Source: UBA6136 sp044378425 (GTDB taxonomy: Bacteria; Pseudomonadota; Gammaproteobacteria; Methylococcales; Methylococcaceae). Taken from it: a stretch of 12,399 bases of DNA. The position numbers and the translations under genes were made by a program. The notes below the pieces were generated by a model. It did no database searches and was not told where the DNA came from. It saw only the letters and a program-made list of their open reading frames with translations. The stretch spans positions 1 to 12,399 of the forward strand of contig JBILXN010000057.1 of assembly GCA_044378425.1 (NCBI GenBank), in the 5' to 3' direction. This document shows positions 6,287 through 12,399 of this stretch, in pieces; the stretch's first letter is position 1; every line of letters begins with the position of its first letter.

Positions 6287-6769
6287 ATGCCCTCATTCGA
6301 TATTGTTTCGGAAATTGATCTGCATGAAGTCACCAATGCCGTCGATCAGACCAGCCGCGAGGTGGCGACGCGTTTTGATTTCAAGGGCAGTGGCGCCAAA
6401 CTGGAGGTCAGCGAGGGGGTGGTGAACTTGCAGGCCGAGAATGACTTTCAGCTTGAGCAGATGAGGGCAATGTTACATCCCCGTCTTGCCAAACGAGGTA
6501 TCGACCTCCAGTGCCTGAAGACTGATCCCCCCCAGATCAATGGCCGGCAGGCCCGCCAGACCATCACCCTGCGGCAGGGTATTGATACGCCGCTGGCCAA
6601 GCAGATCGTCAGGCTGATCAAGGATAGCAAGATCAAAGTCCAGGCCGCCATTCAGGGCGAGCAGATTCGGGTGACCGGGAAGAAGCGGGACGATTTGCAG
6701 GAGGCGATGGCCCTGTTACGCCAGGAGCAACTGGACATGCCCTTGCAGTTCACCAATTTCAGGGACTGA
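6287..6769 (+). CDS. yajQ: YajQ family nucleotide-binding protein
   Basis: This 160-residue cytoplasmic protein is a full-length member of the YajQ (UPF0234) family. It has the invariant start MPSFDIVSEIDLHEVTNAVDQ, the RFDFKGS motif at about 29-35, KRGID in the middle, RQTITLRQGID, and the C-terminal RVTGKKRDDLQEAM followed by PLQFTNFRD. Family members bind nucleotides; the Xanthomonas homologue has been reported to bind cyclic di-GMP and affect virulence gene expression, and a transfer of that role to this organism is inference. A good ribosome site, CAGGAG, sits 7 bases before the ATG. It lies 17 bp behind djlA and converges on rsmE with a 10-bp gap. Confidence 0.97.
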   Translation: MPSFDIVSEIDLHEVTNAVDQTSREVATRFDFKGSGAKLEVSEGVVNLQAENDFQLEQMRAMLHPRLAKRGIDLQCLKTDPPQINGRQARQTITLRQGIDTPLAKQIVRLIKDSKIKVQAAIQGEQIRVTGKKRDDLQEAMALLRQEQLDMPLQFTNFRD

Positions 6770-6779
6770 CGCGACCGCT

Positions 6780-7511
6780 TCAGCCCCAATCACCCCACAA
6801 GGTTTGCACTGCCGCCAGGGTTGCCACAACCGCCGTTTCGGTGCGAAGGATGCGGGGTCCGAGTCGGACCGGTATGAAGCCGGCTGACCGGGCCCAGTGG
6901 CGTTCCCGTTCGGCGAAGCCCCCTTCGGGGCCCGATAGCAGGCAGACAGCCCCGTCTGTCGGCGGTGGCAGTGTTCTCAGGCTGACGTCGCCCTGAGGAT
7001 CGAAAAAGAGCCTCAGGCCCGCCTGTTGTGTGATCCAGTCGGTCAGGGCCAGTGGCTCATCAATCGCCGGAATCCGGTTGCGACCGCTTTGCTCGCAGGC
7101 GCTTTGGGCGATCCGCAGCCAGTGTTGGAGGCGGGCGTCTCTCTTGTCCTCATCGAGTCGCACCACGCAATGTTCGGTCAGCAGCGGGCTGATCCGGCTG
7201 ACGCCCAGTTCCACCGCCTTCTGGATGGCAAAATCCATACGCTCACCGCGCGAAATGCCCAGCCCCAGGTGGGTGAACAACGGCGATTCGGTATCGCGCT
7301 GCCGACTTGCGCCGATGTTCAGCCACACCTCGTCGCGGCTGATACGCTCGACGGTGGCGTCGAACTCCCAGCCATCGCCATTGAATACCGTCAGTTGCCA
7401 GCCTTTTTTGACCCGCAGCACAGTGCGCAGATAGTGGCCGCTGTTCTCGTCCAGTTGCAGCGTTTTGCCGCCGGTCAGGTGGGTGCTGGTGTAGAGTCGG
7501 GAGATGCGCAT
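6780..7511 (-). CDS. rsmE: 16S rRNA (uracil-1498-N3)-methyltransferase
   Basis: RsmE methylates N3 of U1498 of 16S rRNA in the 30S subunit using S-adenosylmethionine. The 243 residues show the N-terminal PUA-like RNA-binding part (MRISRLY, HYLRTVLRVKKG at 26-37) and the SPOUT-fold C-terminus with its trefoil-knot SAM-binding motifs: LSGPEGGF at 192-199 and LGPRILRTETAVVATLAAVQ at 217-236. The central IQKAVELGVSRI and EQSGRNRIP stretches are also family marks. The start codon is one base after the bioA stop, so its translation is probably coupled to bioA. The length is normal. Confidence 0.97.
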   Translation of the reverse strand: MRISRLYTSTHLTGGKTLQLDENSGHYLRTVLRVKKGWQLTVFNGDGWEFDATVERISRDEVWLNIGASRQRDTESPLFTHLGLGISRGERMDFAIQKAVELGVSRISPLLTEHCVVRLDEDKRDARLQHWLRIAQSACEQSGRNRIPAIDEPLALTDWITQQAGLRLFFDPQGDVSLRTLPPPTDGAVCLLSGPEGGFAERERHWARSAGFIPVRLGPRILRTETAVVATLAAVQTLWGDWG

Positions 7512-7512
7512 C

Positions 7513-8862
7513 TCAGTCTGCTGTTGCGATAGCGATACTTTCGGCGGCCACTGTGGCCATTAGCGTGATTTCATCGGGGCTAATGACGTAGGGTGGGATG
7601 AAGTAAATCACATTGCCCAGCGGCCTGAGCAGCACACCGCGCGTCAGTGCGTGGCGGTAAGCGCGGAGGCCGCGGCGCTCCTGCCAGGGGTAGGCCTCCC
7701 GGCGGGCCTTGTCGCGCACCATTTCGATGGCGACAATCATTCCGGTCTGGCGTACCTCGGCTACCTGCGGGTGCTCGGCGAGAGGCGCGGCAGCAGCGCC
7801 CATGTGTGCGGCCAGGATCTGGTTACGGGCCAGCGTGTCCTCTCGCTCGAACAGGTCCAGAGTCGCTAGCGCCGCGCGACAGGCTAGTGCATTGCCGGTG
7901 TAGCTGTGCGAATGCAGGAAGGCCTTTAATTGGCTGTATTCATCGTAAAAAGCCGCATACACATCAGCGGTGGTCAGTACGCAGGACAGAGGCAGATAGC
8001 CGCCGGTCAGTCCTTTCGACAGGCACATGAAATCCGGGCGGATACCCGCCTGTTCCGAGGCAAACAGGGTGCCGGTGCGGCCAAAACCGACGGCTATCTC
8101 GTCGGCGATCAGATGCACGCCATGCCGGTCGCAGGCATCACGGAGCAGGCTGAGATAGACGGGGTCGTACATGCGCATGTTGCCGGCGCACTGGACCAGC
8201 GGCTCGACGATGACCGCGGCGGTCTCCGAGGCGTAGCGGGCCAGCGCATCTTCCATGTGGACAAAACTGCGGCGACTGTATTCGGCCCAGCTTTCGCCGT
8301 CCTCGCGCGCATAGCAATCCGGGCTTTGTACTGTGATGGGCGTCAGCAGCAACGGGGCATAGGTGTCTTTGTACAGCGCTACGTCACCCATGGCGAGTGC
8401 GCCCAGAGTTTCCCCGTGGTAGCTGTTGCTCAGGGTCATGAAACGGGTCTTCGCCGGCTGGCCACTGTTGCGCCAATAGTGGAAGCTCATCTTGAGCGCG
8501 ACTTCGACCGCCGAAGAGCCGTTGTCGGCATAAAAGCAGCGCGTGAGCCCGGCGGGTGCCAGTTGCGTCAGCCGTTCGGCCAATGTAATGGCCGGTTCAT
8601 GGCTGAAACCGGCCAGAATGGTGTGCTCCAGGCTATCCAGCTGATTTTTGAGTGCCGCATTGATGTAGGGATGACAATGGCCGAACAGGTTGACCCACCA
8701 GGAACTGATGGCATCGAGGTAGCGATTGCCGTCGAAATCTTCCAGCCATACACCGGCACCGCGGCGGATCGGGATGGGCGGCAGCGTTTCGTGATCCTTC
8801 ATCTGGGTGCAGGGGTGCCAGAGCACGGCAAGGTCGCGTTGTGCAAGCGTGTGGTGGGTCAT
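7513..8862 (-). CDS. bioA: Adenosylmethionine-8-amino-7-oxononanoate aminotransferase (DAPA synthase)
   Basis: BioA makes 7,8-diaminopelargonate in biotin synthesis, using S-adenosylmethionine as amino donor and pyridoxal phosphate as cofactor. The 449 residues are typical of class III aminotransferases. LWHPCTQMKDHE opens the fold; SSWWVNLFGHCHP is at 53-65; YADNGSSAVEVALKM at 111-125 contacts the cofactor phosphate; NSYHGETLGALAMG follows at 146-159; D254 in LIADEIAVGFGRTG pairs with the pyridine nitrogen; and K283 in SKGLTGGYLPLS is the Schiff-base lysine. I chose ATG at 8862. A TTG at 8883 would add seven residues (TTPTPT-rich) with no better ribosome site. No other biotin gene is in the window, so bioA is apart from any bioBFHCD cluster. 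It heads a pair with rsmE and is divergent from mak. Confidence 0.97.
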   Translation of the reverse strand: MTHHTLAQRDLAVLWHPCTQMKDHETLPPIPIRRGAGVWLEDFDGNRYLDAISSWWVNLFGHCHPYINAALKNQLDSLEHTILAGFSHEPAITLAERLTQLAPAGLTRCFYADNGSSAVEVALKMSFHYWRNSGQPAKTRFMTLSNSYHGETLGALAMGDVALYKDTYAPLLLTPITVQSPDCYAREDGESWAEYSRRSFVHMEDALARYASETAAVIVEPLVQCAGNMRMYDPVYLSLLRDACDRHGVHLIADEIAVGFGRTGTLFASEQAGIRPDFMCLSKGLTGGYLPLSCVLTTADVYAAFYDEYSQLKAFLHSHSYTGNALACRAALATLDLFEREDTLARNQILAAHMGAAAAPLAEHPQVAEVRQTGMIVAIEMVRDKARREAYPWQERRGLRAYRHALTRGVLLRPLGNVIYFIPPYVISPDEITLMATVAAESIAIATAD

Positions 8863-8925
8863 GGTTGGCGTTGGGGTTGTCAAGGTGATGGATTCAAAGT
8901 GCCAAGGCGTTAGATGATACCCTTC

Positions 8926-8948
8926 GGCAAACCGGCTTTGCCCGGTTT
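8926..8948. promoter_or_regulatory. Two overlapping, mutually exclusive hairpins between bioA and mak
   Basis: GGCAAA (8926-8931) pairs with TTTGCC (8937-8942) around a 5-base loop. Alternatively AAACCGG (8929-8935) pairs with CCGGTTT (8942-8948) around a 6-base loop. Both are perfect and cannot form together on one strand. The site is 64-86 bases before the bioA start and about 100 before mak. AAACC...GGTTT half-sites recall the BirA operator, but here they are 10 bp apart where the enterobacterial operator has about 14-16, so I do not call it one. On the bioA strand TATCAT (TATAAT-like) lies just downstream, at about 8914-8919. The rest of the 184-bp gap holds GGCCC-AACA-GGGCC (8996-9009) and a TTCGCA repeat (9011 and 9020). 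Confidence 0.45.
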
Positions 8949-9046
8949 AACCACGGGTCGGATTCCGCAGGCATCGGCCCGCTTTGCAGGCTGGAGGCCC
9001 AACAGGGCCATTCGCATCGTTCGCAATCATGGGGTGTGACTATCTT

Positions 9047-9994
9047 ATGCGATATAGATTTGGCATTGATCTTGGCGGTACCAAAATCGAATTGGTTGCG
9101 CTCAATCAGGCGGGTGAAATGTGCTGGCGCCAGCGGGTGGAGACGCCGCAGGGCGACTATCCGGCCACCTTACAGGCCATCATGATGCTGGTGGAGCGGG
9201 CGCAAAGTGAGTTGGGCGGCTACGGCAGCATCGGCATCGGTACGCCAGGGGCCGTGTCGCGGGCCACCGGGTGCTTGAAGAATTCCAACTCGGTCTGCCT
9301 GATCGGTCAGCCACTGGTGGATGATTTACAGGTCTTGCTCAAGCAGCCGGTACGCATTGCGAATGATGCAGACTGCTTTGCACTGTCAGAGGCGTCTGAT
9401 GGTGCGGCAGCCGGGCGCGGTGTGGTGTTTGGCGTCATACTCGGCACCGGCGTCGGTGGCGGCATCGTCGTGCAGGGCCGGTTGCTGCAAGGCCCCAATG
9501 CCATCGCAGGGGAATGGGGCCACAACCCACTGCCGTGGCCGCAAGCCCACGAACGGCCCGGCCCTAACTGCTATTGCGGCAAGCAGGGCTGCATTGAGAC
9601 CTTTCTGTCTGGCCCGGGTCTTGTGCGGGATTGTCTCGCGAATAGCGGTAAGGCATTAACGGTCCCGGCCATGCTGACAGGGGCTCTGGCGGGCGACCCC
9701 GCCTGCAGTGCGGCGTTCGAGCGGTACGAGGACCGGCTGGCGCGCGGCCTCGCTCACGTCATCAATCTGCTGGATCCCGACGCCATAGTGCTCGGTGGCG
9801 GGTTGTCGAACTGTGCCCGGCTCTATGCCAATGTGCCGAAGCAATGGGGCCAGTATGTCTTTTCTGACCGGGTCGATACCGAACTGTTGCCGCCACGCCA
9901 TGGTGATTCCAGCGGCGTGCGGGGCGCCGCCTGGCTATGGGGTGAGGCGTCGGATGCGGCGGAGCAGGCGGCCTATTTCGGGCCGACGACCTGA
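9047..9994 (+). CDS. mak: Fructokinase, ROK family
   Basis: This ATP-dependent sugar kinase most resembles E. coli Mak (YajF), which phosphorylates fructose and, weakly, mannose and glucose. The 315 residues show the N-terminal phosphate-binding loop FGIDLGGTKIE at 5-15, GIGTPGAV at 63-70, the catalytic Asp107 in IANDADC, ILGTGVGGGI at 131-140, and the ROK zinc site GEWGHNPLPW...CYCGKQGC (H159, C175, C177, C182). The C-terminal HGDSSGVRGAAWLW at 285-298 is strongly Mak-like. I chose ATG at 9047 to match the short family N-terminus (MRxxIDLGGTK). An ATG at 9029 would add six residues and is possible; neither has a good ribosome site. The last 22 bases overlap the end of ccmI on the other strand. 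No sugar transporter or regulator is adjacent. Confidence 0.93.
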   Translation: MRYRFGIDLGGTKIELVALNQAGEMCWRQRVETPQGDYPATLQAIMMLVERAQSELGGYGSIGIGTPGAVSRATGCLKNSNSVCLIGQPLVDDLQVLLKQPVRIANDADCFALSEASDGAAAGRGVVFGVILGTGVGGGIVVQGRLLQGPNAIAGEWGHNPLPWPQAHERPGPNCYCGKQGCIETFLSGPGLVRDCLANSGKALTVPAMLTGALAGDPACSAAFERYEDRLARGLAHVINLLDPDAIVLGGGLSNCARLYANVPKQWGQYVFSDRVDTELLPPRHGDSSGVRGAAWLWGEASDAAEQAAYFGPTT

Positions 9995-11172
9995 TCAATC
10001 GTGATGGCATAGGCGCTGTCCTGGCCCGCTGTCACGGGCGCAGTAAGGCCTTGCAGATCGCCTGCCGTGGGTGTCGGCTGGCCATTTTTGGATACCCTTG
10101 CGCCGACGATTAGCCGTTCGAAGCGCGAGAGATTCATTCCCGCCATCATGGCCATCGAGTCATCCAGTATCACTTCAATCGGCAAATCCCGTACCTGTTT
10201 CCTGACCACTGCCAGTGGCATGGGCGGGCCTTCGGCGGCCTTGGCAAAAATAAAGACGGCATCATCAGGACCGGTCTGAGCCTTGATCTCATCAGCCAAC
10301 GCGACTGTTACCCTGATTCGCTTGCCGGGTCCGGCTGCCGTGGTCGGCTTGTTGGGTGTGCCGGGGCTGGATGACAGCTCGGCTTCGGCCCTGCTCATGT
10401 AATCGCTGATCTGTTGTGCCTCCGGGCTCTCGGGGCGGAACTGCGCTCGCAGCTGACCCCAGTAATTTAGCGCTGCCCTGATGTCGCCTGTTTCGGCGGC
10501 GGCTATGCCCGCCAGCCACAGACCGCTCTTATGCTTCGGATCCTGTGCCAGAATCTGCCGGACGAGATCGGCGGGCTTGCCCTGCATCGCACCCTGTTGG
10601 GTTTCGGCCAGGGCTTCGGCGTAATAGCCCATCAGGTCAAGATTGTCGGGCGCGAGTTTCAGTGCGAATTCATAGGCGCGGGCGGCGGGGTCGGGCTGAC
10701 GGGTTATCTGCAGCGACCGGCCGAGCAGCACCCAGCCCTCAAGATCGTTCGGATTTGCGCCAAGGCGCTGTGCCAGTTGTTCAATGGATTTCTGTGTCTC
10801 CGCCATGGTGTTGACCGGTGGCTGACTCAGTAGATCCGGTCTGCCCAAGGCGTAATAGAGCGCCAGAGCCAGCAGGGGGGTCAGCAACAGTGCAGTCACC
10901 AGCGGGGTTCGGCCCGCTGCGGTGGGCGGCGCCGGCTCCTCGTCAGCTTCTTCGAGGTCGCCCAGCAGGTTGCGTTCTGATTCGGCAATCAGGCCGGCAA
11001 GATCGGCGGTTCCGGCCTCGCGGCTTAATTCTTCCTTTCGTTGCTGATGCAGCAGGATATTCAGTTTTGCCCGGTCAATGGCTTGCTGGCGCGGGCCGCT
11101 ACGGAGGGCAGGCAGAAAAAACAGGGCGCCGGTCAGCACCATCAGTGCTGCGGTGATCCAGAATGCAGTCAT
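9973..11172 (-). CDS. ccmI: Cytochrome c maturation protein CcmI (apocytochrome c chaperone)
   Basis: CcmI binds apocytochrome c in the periplasm and hands it to the CcmFH heme-ligation complex. The 399 residues begin with a transmembrane helix (about 3-21). A cytoplasmic, charged coiled-coil-like loop follows (RAKLNILLHQQRKEELSREAG, ending with DLEEADEEP near 72-80). A second helix (about 90-108) is followed by a TPR-type periplasmic domain (about 125-265) and a C-terminal beta domain (from about 290, KRIRVTVALAD). This matches full-length CcmI of organisms where it is separate, whereas E. coli fuses it to CcmH. ATG at 11172 is chosen because AAGGAG lies 5 bases upstream; a GTG at 11178 overlaps that site and is less likely. 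It begins 2 bases after the ccmH stop. The 3' end overlaps mak by 22 bp, tail to tail. Confidence 0.95.
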   Translation of the reverse strand: MTAFWITAALMVLTGALFFLPALRSGPRQQAIDRAKLNILLHQQRKEELSREAGTADLAGLIAESERNLLGDLEEADEEPAPPTAAGRTPLVTALLLTPLLALALYYALGRPDLLSQPPVNTMAETQKSIEQLAQRLGANPNDLEGWVLLGRSLQITRQPDPAARAYEFALKLAPDNLDLMGYYAEALAETQQGAMQGKPADLVRQILAQDPKHKSGLWLAGIAAAETGDIRAALNYWGQLRAQFRPESPEAQQISDYMSRAEAELSSSPGTPNKPTTAAGPGKRIRVTVALADEIKAQTGPDDAVFIFAKAAEGPPMPLAVVRKQVRDLPIEVILDDSMAMMAGMNLSRFERLIVGARVSKNGQPTPTAGDLQGLTAPVTAGQDSAYAITIDQVVGPK

Positions 11173-11174
11173 GG

Positions 11175-11633
11175 TCACTCCTTGGGCTGCAGGCGGCGGG
11201 TCAGGCGATCAAGCCGTTGGCGTTCAGCCTCGCTCAGTTCAGGGGTCTGGGTTCTGGCGCGTTGGCGGCCTTTGCTCCAGAGGAACAGACCACCCCCCAT
11301 CAGCATCAGACCGGGTCCGATCCAGAGCAGCAGCGTCATCGCGTTGACGGGTGGTCGGTAGAGAACGAAGTCGCCATAGCGGTCGGTAAGGAAGCGAATG
11401 GCCTCGGCTTCGCTTTGGCCACTCTGGATGATGCCGTAGACTTCGTTGCGCAGGTCCCCGGCTAGATCGGCGTCGGAATCGGCCAGTGACTGATTCTGGC
11501 AGACCAGACAGCGCAACTCGCCGATAAGTCGCTCGTAGCGGGCCTGTTTTTCGCGGTCGGCAAATTCCCGTACCTCGACCGCCTGAGCGGTGAGGGTGAT
11601 GCCCATGAGGATGGCGAGTAACAGCGTCCTCAT
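11175..11633 (-). CDS. ccmH: Cytochrome c maturation protein CcmH (CycL), thiol-reducing subunit
   Basis: CcmH is an inner-membrane protein whose periplasmic domain keeps the CXXCH cysteines of apocytochrome c reduced and works with CcmF in heme ligation. The 152 residues have a cleavable signal (MRTLLLAILMGITLTAQA, 1-18), the family motif LRCLVCQNQS with C42 and C45, a helical bundle with RYGDFVLYRPP at 85-95, and a single membrane helix at about 99-118, followed by a basic cytoplasmic tail. The length is that of the short, unfused CcmH; the CcmI part is a separate gene here. The ATG overlaps the ccmG stop by 4 bases (ATGA), so translation is coupled. Confidence 0.97.
   Translation of the reverse strand: MRTLLLAILMGITLTAQAVEVREFADREKQARYERLIGELRCLVCQNQSLADSDADLAGDLRNEVYGIIQSGQSEAEAIRFLTDRYGDFVLYRPPVNAMTLLLWIGPGLMLMGGGLFLWSKGRQRARTQTPELSEAERQRLDRLTRRLQPKE
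11178..11183 (-). promoter_or_regulatory. Ribosome binding site that decides the ccmI start
   Basis: AAGGAG at 11183-11178, inside the last codons of ccmH, is 5 bases before ATG 11172. This makes that ATG, not the GTG at 11178, the likely start of ccmI, and it fits coupled translation with ccmH. Confidence 0.8.
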
Positions 11634-12184
11634 TGCGGTGCCGCCTGCTGGAGTTGGCGAATCAGCGGCAGGAGTTCCGATTCCAGCGCTTCCGCGGTTA
11701 CCGGGCCGGTGAATTTATGGCGGATGATGCCGGCCTGATCGACCACGAAGGTTTCTGGCACCCCATAAACCCCCCAGTTGATGCCCACCCGGCCATCAGC
11801 GTCAAAGCCGCTGGCGACATAGGGGTTGCCGTGTTGTGTCAGCCAGTTTTGAGCGGCGGTCTGGGTGTCTTTGTAGTTGAGTCCGTAAATCGGAACGATG
11901 TTCTGTCGAGCCAGTTGCAGCAGGACCGGGTGCTCCTGACGGCAGGAAACACACCAGGATGCCCACACATTCACCAGCACCACCTGTCCCCTGAAGTCGC
12001 CGGGGCCGAGGGTTCGGGCCTCATCGGCCACTCGCGGTAGACTGAAGGCGGGGGCGGGTTTGCCGATCAGGGGCGAGGGTACGGCGCGTGGGTCAAGCCG
12101 CAACCCGATCCAGAGGAAAATCACCATCACGCCGAACACGATCAGCGGGATTAGAAAGCGGTACTTCAGCAAACGCGAATTCAT
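11630..12184 (-). CDS. ccmG: Thiol:disulfide interchange protein CcmG/DsbE
   Basis: CcmG is a membrane-anchored periplasmic thioredoxin that takes electrons from CcdA/DsbD and reduces CcmH or apocytochrome c. The 184 residues show a signal anchor at about 9-28 (RFLIPLIVFGVMVIFLWIGL), the GKPAPAFSLPRV entry strand at 41-52, the active site WASWCVSC with C78 and C81, and the cis-proline region GVYGVPETF at 138-146. WCVSC is a slight variant of the more common WCxPC. The gene starts 38 bases after the ccmF stop, overlaps ccmH by 4 bases, and has the usual family length. Confidence 0.97.
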   Translation of the reverse strand: MNSRLLKYRFLIPLIVFGVMVIFLWIGLRLDPRAVPSPLIGKPAPAFSLPRVADEARTLGPGDFRGQVVLVNVWASWCVSCRQEHPVLLQLARQNIVPIYGLNYKDTQTAAQNWLTQHGNPYVASGFDADGRVGINWGVYGVPETFVVDQAGIIRHKFTGPVTAEALESELLPLIRQLQQAAPQ

Positions 12185-12222
12185 AGGATGCTCTTGGGAG
12201 TGAGGCGGGCAGGGCCTTCAGG

Positions 12223-12399
12223 CTACGCTGCCGGTGTGGGTTTGGGGACAGCAGTCCCTACGGTTCGGGCCGAGGTGGCCAGTCGGTAGCGGCGATCCAT
12301 CACCGCGCAGAGTCCGCCCGCCATCATCAGCAACCCGCCCAGCCATACCCACCGAATGAAGGGCTTGCAGTAGATCCGGACGCTCCATGCGCCGGCATC
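12223..12399 (-). CDS. ccmF: Heme lyase CcmF, C-terminal end only, cut by the window edge
   Basis: Only the last 58 residues are in the window. They match the end of CcmF, the multi-pass inner-membrane heme-handling subunit that attaches heme to apocytochrome c: YCKPFIRWVWLGGLLMMAGG forms the last periplasm-to-membrane segment, followed by the usual DRRYRL. The remaining tail (ATSARTVGTAVPKPTPAA) is low in complexity and is encoded in part by a palindrome. Position directly upstream of ccmG on the same strand supports the call. The full gene should be about 650 codons and continues to the right. Confidence 0.9.
   Translation of the reverse strand, partial: DAGAWSVRIYCKPFIRWVWLGGLLMMAGGLCAVMDRRYRLATSARTVGTAVPKPTPAA
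12245..12258. repeat. Perfect short palindrome inside the ccmF tail
   Basis: GGGAC (12245-12249), AGCA loop, GTCCC (12254-12258) forms a perfect 5-bp stem. On the gene strand it reads GTAGGGACTGCTGTCCCC, which has the look of a REP-like dispersed palindrome. It falls in the non-conserved last residues of CcmF. Confidence 0.35.

Noticed and set aside
8926..8951. Standard BirA operator upstream of bioA
   Set aside because: The half-site spacing is about 10 bp rather than the 14-16 bp of the known operator, and the outer bases do not match, so it is kept only as a finding to test.
1..12399. tRNA or rRNA genes, CRISPR arrays, insertion sequences, integrases, toxin-antitoxin or phage genes
   Set aside because: I looked on both strands and saw no cloverleaf, regular spaced repeats, transposase motifs or terminal inverted repeats that would support any of these.

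Overview
This window looks like ordinary chromosome from a GC-rich, non-enteric gammaproteobacterium. That assignment is an inference. It rests on a 412-residue CCA enzyme with a C-terminal HD domain, a DjlA co-chaperone, a YajQ protein, a System I cytochrome c maturation (ccm) cluster with separate ccmH and ccmI, and closely packed genes. I cannot name a genus. I see no tRNA, rRNA, CRISPR array, transposase, integrase or phage gene.

Left block (1-3080, all on the minus strand). In transcription order it holds a TauE/SafE-family anion exporter, a small SelW/Rdx-type CxxC redox protein, an unrecognised outer-membrane-type lipoprotein, and the first 313 residues of a PrtD/AprD-type ABC transporter of a type I secretion system. 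The secretion gene runs off the left edge. These genes are separated by 94-234 bp gaps rather than tight operon joints. The gaps hold short repeats and hairpins that no gene explains, and this is the most accessory-looking part of the window.

Central block (3198-8862, both strands). These are housekeeping genes. cca (tRNA 3'-end CCA addition and repair) converges on purC (purine synthesis). purC is divergent from a djlA-yajQ pair (DnaK co-chaperone and a nucleotide-binding protein). That pair converges on a bioA-rsmE pair (biotin synthesis and 16S rRNA methylation), in which one base separates the bioA stop from the rsmE start. BioA and RsmE both consume S-adenosylmethionine.

Right block (9047-12399). 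mak, a ROK-family fructokinase, is divergent from bioA and overlaps the 3' end of ccmI tail to tail. The ccm genes are read leftward as ccmF (3' end only), ccmG, ccmH, ccmI. ccmG-ccmH overlap by 4 bp and ccmH-ccmI are 2 bp apart, so this is a translationally coupled operon. It carries out heme ligation (CcmF), reduction of apocytochrome thiols (CcmG, CcmH) and apocytochrome chaperoning (CcmI) at the periplasmic face of the inner membrane.

I found no convincing new multi-gene system. The observations most worth checking are non-coding: a 9-bp direct repeat flanking a TATAAA box upstream of the lipoprotein, two mutually exclusive hairpins in the bioA/mak divergent region, a possible near-leaderless purC promoter, and a REP-like palindrome inside the ccmF tail.
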